Shown here one piece after another: positions 49,901 to 61,900 of a stretch of DNA of 64,000 nucleotides (positions within the stretch are counted from its first letter, which is position 1; every line of letters starts with the position of its first letter). Origin of the DNA: Tuwongella immobilis (GTDB lineage Bacteria > Planctomycetota > Planctomycetia > Gemmatales > Gemmataceae); contig NZ_LR593887.1 in NCBI RefSeq assembly GCF_901538355.1, forward strand, positions 2,890,920 through 2,954,919. The letters run 5' to 3'. The notes under the pieces were generated by a model. That model ran no database searches and was not told the DNA's origin. It saw only the letters and a list, made by a program, of their open reading frames with translations. Both the position numbers and the translations under genes were made by a program.

Positions 49901-52900
49901 CGGGCAATAATCCGGATGAACGCGATGAAGCGCAGATTTCGGATACCGAAACGCTGACGGTTCACACCAACACCATCTCCGGACGGATTTATTCCGATCG
50001 GAATAATAACGGCTTGTTCGATGGCACCGATGTGCTGATTACCGGCCAGAATATCCGTGTGCGGCTGACCGGCACGGATCACTTGGGCAACGCGGTGGAT
50101 CGGGAAATCACCACCAACACGGGGCTGTATTCATTCACGGGCTTGCGTCCGGGGGTGTACAGCGTGACCCAGTTGGACCAGCCAGTCGGCTTCTTGGATG
50201 GCCGCGATACGCCGGGCACCAGTTCGCCGGGAACGCCGTTTGGCGGAACGGGAACCGCTGCGACGGACAACCGCGGGACGCCCTCGACTCCGACCCGCGA
50301 CGGTGAAGCCATCAACAGCATCACCATCGGCTTGGAGCAGAACAAAGACGGCATCGAATACAACTTCGGTGAAGTCCAGCCGGCGGAATTGGGTAACTTG
50401 GTGTGGGAAGATCTCAACGGCAACGGCCGATTCGATGCCGGTGAGCCGGGCATCAGCGGAATCTCGGTGCAAATCAACGGCACCGACGACACCGGAGCCA
50501 GCGTTTCCGAATCGACCACCACCAACGGTACCGGCAACTATCTGTTCACGAATCTGCGCCCGGGCTCGTATTCGGTCACGTTCGGCAATTCGAACGGATC
50601 GAAGACCTACGATCGCACGGTGGCGAATTCGGCGGTGGCCAATGACACGAACGACAGCGATGCCAATCCGACGACCGGCATCACGGGCAGCTATACGCTG
50701 ATCGCGGGCCAAAGCGATTTGACCGTGGATGCGGGCCTGTATCTGCCGATCACGCTGGGCAATCGGGTCTTCTTCGATATCGATGCCGATGGGAAGCAAG
50801 ATTCGGGCGAACCGGGGATTGCCAACGTCGATATTCAAGTCGTTTGGCTGGGACCGGACGGCGTCTTCGGCGGTGGCGACGACAAGACCTTCACCACGCA
50901 GACCGATGCGCTGGGAATTTGGACTGTCGCGGGGCTTCCGCCGGGTTCGTTCAAGGTGACGGCCACGCCGCCGCTCAACTCCGGCTACACGGTGCTGACC
51001 GACAGCTTCGACAACGGAATTCTGTCGCCAACGAATCCAGTGACGCCATCGACCACCTCGGGTGTCAACCGCGACGATATCGACTTTGGCTATCGCGGAA
51101 CGGCGAAGTTGGGCGATTTCGTCTGGCATGATCGCGACGCCGATGGTGTGCAAGACGTGGGTGAGCCGGGCTTGCCGGGCGTGACCGTTCGATTGACCTT
51201 CCTGGGTAGCGATGGGGTGCTCGGCGGTGGCGATGATGCCGTCTTCGAAACCATCACCGACGCCACCGGCAAATATCAGTTCACGAATTTGCCCGCCGGC
51301 AAGTTCCAAGTCGAAGTGTTGACCAACACGCTCCCCGATGAGTTCGTGCAAACCTTCGATCTCAACGGTGGGTTGGACAACCTGGCGACTCGTCAATTGG
51401 CCAGCGGCGAAACCGCGACCGATGTCGATTTCGGCTACGTCGGCAAGGGCAGCATCGGCGATACCGTGTGGTACGATGCCGATGGCGATGGGGTCCAAGA
51501 CCTGACCGCCTCGGCCACCGAACGGGGCATCCCGGGCGTGACCGTGACGCTGACCTGGGGCGGCCAAGACGGTGATCTCTCCACCACTGCCGACAATCTG
51601 ATCTACACCACGACGACCGATGCCGATGGCAAGTATCTGTTCTCGGGCCTCTTCGCCGGGGATTTCCTGGATGCGACGGCACCGAATTACCGGGTGACGG
51701 TCGCGCAACCGGCCTCGTTCCCGATTCGCACCTTCGATGCGGACGGTTTGGGGACGGCCAACGTCTCCAGCTTGCGGCTGCCTGCGAATACCGCCAATCT
51801 GAATCAAGATTTCGGCTATCGTGGCACGGCCAGCCTGGGCGATTTCGTCTGGGAAGATACCAACGGCAACGGGAAATTCGATTCCGGCGAGTTGGGTGTG
51901 GCGGGTGTCACGGTCGAACTGTACTGGGATGCCAACAACAACGGCCAAGTCGATGGGGGCGAGCTGGCGGCTCCGATCCGATCGACCGTGACCGATGCCA
52001 ATGGCAAGTACGCCTTCCCGGATTTGGCCGCGGGCAACTACCGCGTGCGATTCGTTCGGCCGGTGGGTACCGAATTCACGGTGCCGAATTCGACAGTACC
52101 GGGTGCCAATGACACCAACGATAGCGATGCATCCAATCTGCCGGCTTCGCAAGGGCTGACGCAGGTGGTCGCGTTGGCGAATGGCGGGTCGGATGACACG
52201 GTCGATGCCGGTATTGTGCGACTGGTCAACATTGGTGATACCGTTTGGTATGATGTCAACAAGAACGGCGTGCAAAACGTCGGTGAACCGGGCATCGCCA
52301 ACGTGCGAATCAACCTCGCCTATGCGGGGCCGGACGGCGTGTTTGGCACCGGCGATGACAATCTCACCTTGGCATTCACCGATACCGATTCCGAAGGCAA
52401 GTACTTCTTTAACTTGCTGTTCCCCGGTGTCTACAAAGTCAGCGTGGATACCAGCACCGGCGATATGGATACGTTCGGTCTGACGCAGCAAACCTACGAC
52501 CGCGATGGAATTGTCGTCACACCGAACAGCGACACCAAGTTGGTGCCGTCCGGCAAGAACGACTTTGCCTTCGACTTTGGCTACGTCGGCACGCGAAAGC
52601 TCGGCGATCGCGTCTGGGTCGATCAGAACGATGATGGCATCCAAGACCCGAACGAACCGGGCATCAGCGGCGCGAAAGTGACCGCACAATGGGCCGGTGC
52701 GGATGGTCTGTTCAACACCGCCGATGACGTCACGCAGACGCAAATCACCGGCGCGAACGGGATTTACACCTTCACGGACATTCCGTCGGGTAAGTATCGC
52801 GTCTCGGTCGATCCGACAACGTTGCCCAACGGCATCACGATTCCCACCTACGATCTGGATGATACGCCGGACTCCACGACGGACGTGACGCTGAATCCGG

Positions 52901-55900
52901 AATTCGATCGGGATGATGTCGATTTTGGCTACCGTGGAACGCTGTCGCTTGGCGATCGGGTGTGGTTCGATCACGACGGCGACGGGGTGCAAGACTCCGG
53001 CGAACCGGGCGTGGTGGGTGCCAAGGTCAACTTGATCTGGGCGGGCCAAGACGGTGATCTGACCACGACTGCGGATAACCTGGTGATCTCGACGATCACT
53101 GGTGCCAACGGCATCTACAACTTCACGAATCTGCCGACCGGCAAGTTCAAAGTCAGTGTGGATGCCTCGACGCTGCCCCCGAATTTGACGGTTGCGACCT
53201 ACGACCTGGATAGCGGTACCACCGCACCGGATCAGATCGTGACGATTGACAACCTCACTGCTAATCGTGTGGATGTCGATTTCGGCTACAAGGGGACGTT
53301 GTCGCTGGGCGATCGCATCTGGCACGACCAAGACGGCGACGGCTTGCAAGACGGCGGCGAACAAGGCTTTGTCGGTGTCACGGTCACGCTGGTGTACGCG
53401 GGTCAAGACAATGACTTTGCGACCACTGCGGACAATCTGGTGCTGACCACAACCACCGGTGCCAACGGATTGTATGGCTTTAGCGCACTGCCACAAGGGG
53501 CCTACAAGGTCACCGTGGGCGCGGGATTGCCGACGAACATCGTGGCGACCTACGACCTCGATAACGGCACGACCAACCCCAATGGCGAAGCAGTCCTTGC
53601 CGGCGCGGGCAAGCTGACGGTGAGTCGCACGGACGTTGATTTCGGCTATCGTGGCAATGTCACCATCGGCAACGAAGTTTGGTTCGATATCGATGGCGAT
53701 GGCGTCTTCGATGGCGACGAAATCGGCATCGGCGGCGTGACGGTGAATGTCCGCTACTTTGGTGCCAACGGCATCGAAGGTGACGGCGATGACATGCTCT
53801 TCAGTGCGGTCACGGTCGATGGCACAGGGTTCTGGCAGATTGCTAATCTGCCGGAAGGCAAGTACCGCGCCACCGTGGATACCACCACGCTGCCGACGGG
53901 CTTCAACCAACAGACCTATGACCTCGATCTGGGCACGAACGGGCTGGGGAACACCGCAGTCTTCACCGTGACCGGAACGGGGCGGCAAGACGTCGACTTC
54001 GGCTATCGTGGAACGGCGAAACTCGGCGATTTGGTCTGGGAAGACTTTGTCGCGGAAGCCAGTGCCACCACGGTCAACAACGATCCGCGTAGCGCCAATG
54101 GTAAGTTCGATACCGGCGAAAAGGTGCTGCAAGGGGTGGAAGTCTCCTTGCGGTGGGCGGGCCGTGACGGTGTCTTTGGCAACGGCGATGACTTCACCCG
54201 CACGGTGACTACCGATTCCAACGGCATCTATCAGTTCCTGAATCTGCCGGCTGGTCAGTTTGAAGTAACCTTCAAGGCACCAACGGGTTATGTCTTCTCC
54301 CCGCAGAATGCCGCAGCCGACAATCTGGATAGCGATGCCGATCCGGTCACGGGCAAGACGGCACCGATCACCCTGCTGACTGGCGAGAGCAATCAGACCG
54401 TTGATGCAGGGGTGTTCCAACCGTTCTTGATTATCGAAGCCGTGCCGGTTTGCTTCTTCGATACGCCGTACATCAGCTACACCGTCACTCCGGTGGGAGT
54501 TGCTAATCCGCAAGAAGTGGATATCAGCTTCTTCAAGAACGACGGCTCGAACGAGTTCGTTTCGACCTTCACGAATCCGACCTTCTCGGGTGGCAAGTTC
54601 ACCGGCAAGGTTCTGTATCCGGGTGCGAAACTCGACGGGAACGGCAACCCGATCGATTGGCCGGGCTGGGATCTGGTCGGCGGTCGGTGGGTGCAGGTGA
54701 ACGATGGCCTGCGTCCGAACATCCGCATGAGCTTTGGCATCAATCCGAACGCCTCGTTGATTGTCTCGTATCCGGACCCGTCTCAGTTCTGTATCTCGGA
54801 ACCGACGGTTTCCATCGGGAACCTCATTTTTGCGGATCTCAATGGCAACGGCGTCTTTGATCCGGGTGCGGGGGAAACGGGTATCGACGGAGTCGTCGTC
54901 GAACTCTGGAATCCGGGCGCGGATGGCAAGATTGGCGGGGGCGATGACACGCTCGTCGATGCGGATACGATCGCACCGGGCATCCAAGGTTCGGTTGTGA
55001 CCGCCAACGGTGGCGCATATCTGTTCAACCGGATTATTTCTGGCCAATACTATGTCCGCATCCCGGAATCGAATTTCCAGCCGGGCGGGGCATTGGTCGG
55101 ATTGGTCAGCTCGTATCAATTCGGTAGCGACAGCACGACCGATCAGAACGCAGACGAAAACGGCATCGACGCCGTCAATCCGGCGGCGGTGGGCATCAAT
55201 GGATCGGTGTTCGACGCGCAAGCGACGCTGCAACCGACCGGCGAACCGCAATTCGGTCCGGGAACCTTCCAGGCCGACATCAGCACCAATTTGACCTTCG
55301 ACTTCGGCTTCGTCGAACCGGTGACCGTCGGCGACTATGCGTTTATCGATTCCAACGGCAACGGTGTCCAAGACGCGGGTGATCTGCCCTTGGCATCGGT
55401 GGTTGTGGAACTGATCGACATCAACGGCAATGTGTTGCAAACGGCGACGACCGGTGCCGATGGCAAGTATAGCTTTGAGACCGCTCCGGGGGCGTATTCG
55501 ATTCGCTTCACGCCGCCCAGTGGTTATCGCGCCACGGTGGCGAATGTCGGGGCAAATGACGCCAACGATAGCGATATCGATGTCAACACGCTGACCACGG
55601 CCCAGTTCACGCTGCTCGCCGGAACCGACGATCTGACGCGCGATGCGGGCTTCTACATCCCCATCTCGTTGGGTGATCGCGTTTGGTATGACACCAACAA
55701 CGACGGCCTGCAAAACAACGGCGAGCCGGGCATTCCGAATGCCAAGGTCACGGTGACGTGGCTGGGCGTCGATGGTGTGTTGGGTGGCGGTGACGATATT
55801 GTCTACAACCCAGTTACGACCGACGCGAACGGCAACTGGACACTCGGGAGTCTGCCGCCGGGCAACTTCAAGGTCCAAGTCACTAATCTGCCGGAAGGCG

Positions 55901-58900
55901 TGGTGCCGACTTACGATCTGGACGGCGTGGGCACTCCGAGCGTGACCGGCGTGACGACGACTTCGGGTGTCGATCGCACCGATGTCGATTTCGGCTATCG
56001 CGGAACCGGCAGCCTGGGCGACCGCATCTTCTTGGACCTCAACAAGAACGGTGTGTACGACGCAGGCGAAGGTCTCAACAACGTCACGGTCACAGTGGCA
56101 GGCGATCTCAACGGCGACGGAATCGTGGGAGCAGGCGAAACGCTCACCACAACGACCGGGTCCGACGGATTCTACCAGTTCACCAATCTGCGGGTGACTG
56201 CGGCGGGTGTCGACTACACCGTCACGGTCAACAAGGCGGACTTGCCGCAACGCTTCAACGGTAGCCTGGTCATCAACAGTGTTGATCCCGATACCGCATC
56301 GCCGGGTGACAGCACCTCCAAGGTGACGCTCACCGCTGCGGTGCCGAATCGCCCGGATCAAGACTTCGGCTACATCGCCGATGGTGCGCTGGGCGATACG
56401 ATCTTCGTCGATGTCAACAACAACGGTGCCTACGACGCTGGCGAAGGCGTCTCCGGTGTGACCGTGTCGTTGACCGCCGATTTCGATCTGGACGGCACGC
56501 CGACAACGATCACCACAGTGACCGGTGCCGATGGCAAGTATCTGTTTGAAACGCTGCCGGTGCGAGACAAGAACGGCTCGTTCCTGCCGTATACCGTCAA
56601 TGTGATTACCAACACGCTGCCTGCGGGGCTGACCAACACGGTCGATCCGGATGGTGGCAACAATAGCAAGTCGGTGACGACGTTGGGCAATGGTGTTCCG
56701 ACACCGGAAGTCGAACTCGCACAAGACTTTGGCTATCGTGGGCCGGGTAGCATTGGCGATCGGATCTTCGTCGATCTGAATGGCGACGGAGTCTTCACGC
56801 CGGGCGAAGGGCTGTTTGGCGTCACAGTGCGGCTGACCGCCGACCTGACTGGCGACGGCATCCCGGAAGTGGTCACCACCACGACGGGGGCTGATGGGGC
56901 GTATCTGTTCTCGGGGCTGCCGATCTTCCGGCCCGATGGTACCACGCCGATCACCTACACCGTCGAAGTGCTGACCAACACGATTCCGACCGGGTTGACC
57001 AATTCGGTCGATCCGGATGGCGGAAACAACAGCACTTCGCAACTGACGCTCGTGGCCAACGCCAACAATCTGGATCAAGATTTCGGCTACGTCGGCACGG
57101 CGAAGTTGGGCGATCGCGTGTGGCTGGACAGCAACGGCGACGGTGCCCAAGGGCCGCTCAATCTCGAACCGGGGCTGCCGGGGAGCAAGCTGACGCTGAC
57201 TTGGGCCGGGGCGGATGGCCAACTCGGCACCATCGACGATGCCTTCACGGTTCTCGTGACCGATCAGTTTGGCAACTATCTGTTTGAGCGATTGGCACTT
57301 GGCAACTATTCGGTGACGGTCGATCCGGCCTCGATTCCGGGTAATCTGACTCCGACGTATGACCTGGACGGAGTTGGCACGGCGAACGTCGCAACCCGCG
57401 CACTGATCCTCGGCGAAGTGGCGACGGATGTGGACTTCGGCTATGTCGGCAACGCGTCGCTGGGCGACCGTGTTTGGATTGATCAGAATCGGGACGGCAT
57501 CCAAGATCCGACCGAACCGGGAGTGCCGGGCGCGATTGTGGAAGTCCGCTGGGCGGGCGTCGATGGCATCATCGATACGTCCGACGATGTGCTCTATTCG
57601 ACCACGACTGGGCCGAATGGCGCGTATCTGTTCCCGGGCCTGCCGGTCTTCGGGGCGGATGATGTCTATCGGGTTTCGGTGACGGGTCTGCCGATCGTCG
57701 GCCTGATTCCGGTCTATGATCTCGATAGCGGAATCGCGACTCCGGACCAAACCACGCTGGCGACGGTGGCCTCTTCGGGTGCCCTGCAAAACCGCCGCGA
57801 TGTGGACTTTGGCTACGACGGTGAAGGGGTGTTGGGCGGCACGGTCTATCGTGACGACAACAATAATGGGGTGCAAGATCCGGGCGAACCGGGCATCGCC
57901 GGAGTGACGCTGACGTTGTTCGGTGTCGATCCGTTCGGCAACCCGATTCTGAATCCGGTCACCGGCCAGCCGTATACCACCACGACCGATGCCAATGGCA
58001 ACTACGGTTTCCAAACGGCGATTCCGGGTGTGTATCGCATCGTGGAAACGCAGCCGGGAGCGTACAACGACGGTATCGATTCCGCAGGGAACCTCGGCGG
58101 CAACACCGGGAACGATGTCATCGATGGCATCAACGTCCCGGCCAATGCGACCGGGGTGGCCTATAACTTCGGCGAAATTGGCACGTTTATCTCGGGTACC
58201 GTCTTCTACGACGCCGCACGAGATGGGGTGTTCAACACGGGGGATTCGGGCCTCGGCGGCGTTATCATCGAACTGCGAGATGCCTCGAATAACCTGGTGG
58301 CAACCACCACCACGGCAGCCGATGGCACCTACCGCTTCGACAACTTGCCGGCTGGCAACTACACCATCACCGAAATTCAGCCGCAAGGCTACGGCTCCAG
58401 CACACCGAATACGCTCAACGTCACGGTGCCGCTGGCCGGGCTGACCAACCAGAATTTCGGCGAAACCCTGTCGACCATCTCGGGCAACGTCTTCCACGAC
58501 GCCAACAACGATGGCATCCGCAATGCAGGCGAAGTTGGCATCGCCGGTGTGGTGGTGACGCTGACCGGAACCGACCTCCTCGGAAATCCGGTGAATCGCA
58601 CGACCTTCACGGATGCGAACGGCAATTATCGCTTCGTGGAATTGCTCGCATCCAACGATGCGGGCTACACGATCAGCGAATTCTTGCCGACGGGATATCT
58701 CGACGGGAAGGACCAAGTCGGATCGTTCGGCGGCAACGTCGGTCAGACCGGCCCGGTCGATACCATCGTCGCCATCCCGACGCCATCGGGCAGCGACGGG
58801 TTCAACTACAACTTCGGCGAAATCGCTTCCCCGCTGCGGACGGTTTCGGGCACCGTGTTTGTCGATGTCGCCAAGAACGGCATCCTCGAACTGGGCGACC

Positions 58901-61900
58901 AAGGACTGTCGGGTGTGCTGGTCACGCTCTACGATTCGAAGAACAACATCGTCGGCACGACGACGACCGATGCCAACGGCAACTACGCCTTCACCGCGTT
59001 GCCGCCGGGCAAGTACACGATCGTGGAATCGCAACCGAATGCCTATGGAAGCAGTTCGCCGAATCTGCTGGCGGTCGATCTGACGGCGGGCAACAAGACG
59101 GGCCAAAACTTCGGCGAAACCACCAGCGACCTGGCGGGAACGGTCTACTTCGACGCCAACCAAGACGGGCAACTGTCGGCGGGCGAAACCGGAATCGCGG
59201 GCGTGACGGTCACGCTGACGGGCACCGATGTCAATGGTAACCCGGTCACGCAATCGACGACGACCGACGCGAACGGCAACTATCGCTTCACGGGGCTGCT
59301 GGCCGGAAATTACACGGTCACAGAAACCCAACCAGCGATCTATGCCGATGGTCAAGAATCGCTCGGCAGCCTGGGCGGGATTACCGATGCCAACGATGTC
59401 ATTCGAGCGATCCCGCTCGGAGCCGGCATCTCGGCGACGGCGTACAACTTCGGCGAAATCGGCGTCCCGGTCTCGGGCACGGTCTTCTACGATGTCAACC
59501 GCAACGGCGAAATCGACGGCGGTGAAACGCCCATTGGTGGTGTGACGATTCAACTGGTGGATTCCAATGGCCAAGTCGTGGCGACCACCACGACCGACGG
59601 CTTCGGCAACTATCAGTTCAGCAACGTGCCGCCGGGGCAGTACACGATTGTCGAAATTCAACCGGCCGGGTACGGCGATCCGCTGGTGGGCAGCTTCGCT
59701 CCCAACTCGCGGCCGATCACCGTCGCCAATACGCCGATCACCGGGCAGAATTTCGGCAACACGCTCAGCACGATCAGTGGCTATGTCTATGTCGATACGA
59801 ACGTGAACAACGTGCGGGATGTCGGCGAGCCGGGGATCGGCGGCGTGGTGATGCAGCTCGATTCCGCCGGCAACGACGGTGTCTTCGGCACCTCCGACGA
59901 TGTGCTCGAAGTCGCCTTCACGACCACGGGAACGAATGGCTTCTACAGCTTCACGAAACTGCCGCAAGGTGTCTATCGTGTGGTGGAAGTCAATCAGCCG
60001 GGGCTGTACCAAGACGGGGCCGAAACTGCGGGCGCGGCGGGTGGCGATATTTCCACCAACGATCAGATCTCCGCAATTCCGTTGGCCGCTGGCGTGGATC
60101 AACCGGATTACAACTTCGGTGAAGTGCTCGTCACGGTGCAAGGGACCGGGGCGATCACGGGCACGGTCTACCTGGATACCAATAACAACGGTGTCCAAGA
60201 TCCGGGCGAAGTGGGGCTGATTGGCGTCGAAGTCTCGGTAACCAACGGCCAAAGCACGTTTGTGACCCTCACCGATGCGAATGGGAACTACTCGTTCACG
60301 AATTTGATCCCGGGTGATTACACGGTCACGGAAACGCAACCGTCGAAGTATCTCACCGGGTTGGAAAATTCGGGGAATACTTCCTCGGCGACGGTTCCGG
60401 CGAATGGTCAGGCCGTTGTCAACTTCGGCGAACTGCCGGGGACGATCACCGGGGTGGTTTACTTCGACGCGGATCAAAGCGGAACGCTGACTGCGGGCGA
60501 CAAGGTTCTGCCTGGCGTGTTGGTGTCGCTGGTGGATGTCGAAGGCTTCCCCGTGTTGGATCGTCTCACCGGCAAACCGTTGACCGCCGTCACGGGGGCC
60601 GATGGCAGCTACACCTTCACGGGATTGGCAGCTGGCACGTACCGCGTGCTCGAAACGCAGCCGAACCAGTACAACCAAGGGGCGACGAATCCGGGCGATT
60701 TCGGCAGTCTGTTCGATGTCGATGCCATCACGGTGGAATTGCCTGCTGGTGGACTGTCGGCCAACAACAACTTCGGCGAAATCGGGGCTTCGATCTCCGG
60801 CGTGGTGTTCTTCGACGCCAATGCCGACGGCGACCGTCAGCCCACGGAAACCAATGTACTGGCAGGGGTTACGATCACGCTCTTGGATGGCCAAGGGAAC
60901 CCGATTGCGACCACGACCACAGCCGCCGATGGCAGCTACTCCTTCGAGAATCTGCCACCGGGCGAATACTTCGTGGTGCAAACGCAACCCTCGACCCATG
61001 CCAGCTCGCCGAGCGGATTGTTCGCACCGAACCTCCGACCGGTGACGTTGGGAACCGCCGATGTCGTCAATCAGAACTTCGCCGAAACGCTGGGAAGCAT
61101 TGCTGGGGTGGTCTACAACGACTTCAACAACAATGGAATCCAAGACGTCGGTGAGCCGGGCATCGCTGGGGTGTTGCTGACCCTGACGGGGACCGACATT
61201 AACGGCAACCCAGTCTCGGTGACCACCACCACGGACGCCAATGGCAAGTATCTGTTCAGCGAGTTGCTCACTGGCACCTACTCGGTGACTGAAACGCAAC
61301 CCGCCCAGTACAACGACGGCCTGGATACGATCGGCTCGATCGGCGGTGTCGTCGCCAATGACTTGCAAAGCCAGATTCAACTGGGCGCTGGCATTCAAGC
61401 GACCGGGTACAACTTCGGCGAAATCGGGGCCGACATCTCCGGCAAGGTGTATGTCGATTACAACCGCAACGGCACCATCGACGGTCGGGACATCGCCTTC
61501 GCTGGCGTGACGATTCAACTGCTCGATGCGAACGGGAAGTTGATCGCCACCACCAAGACGGCGGCCGATGGCACCTATCTGTTCGAGCATCTGCCCGCTG
61601 GCAAGTACACCATTGTGGAACTGCAACCCAATGGCTACGGCTCGAGTACGCCGAACACGCTGCCGGTCACGCTCCCGCTCACGGGGTTGACCAATCAGAA
61701 CTTCGGCGAAACGCTCTCGTCCATCGGCGGGGTTGTCTTCCTGGACGACAACAACAACGGTGTCCGCGATGCCAATGAAATCGGTGTCCCGAATGTGACG
61801 ATTCGCTTGACCGGTACCGATGTCAACAATCTGCCGATCGATCGCACCGTCCTCACGGGGCCGGATGGCAGCTATCGGTTCGATGATCTGGTGCAGGGAA

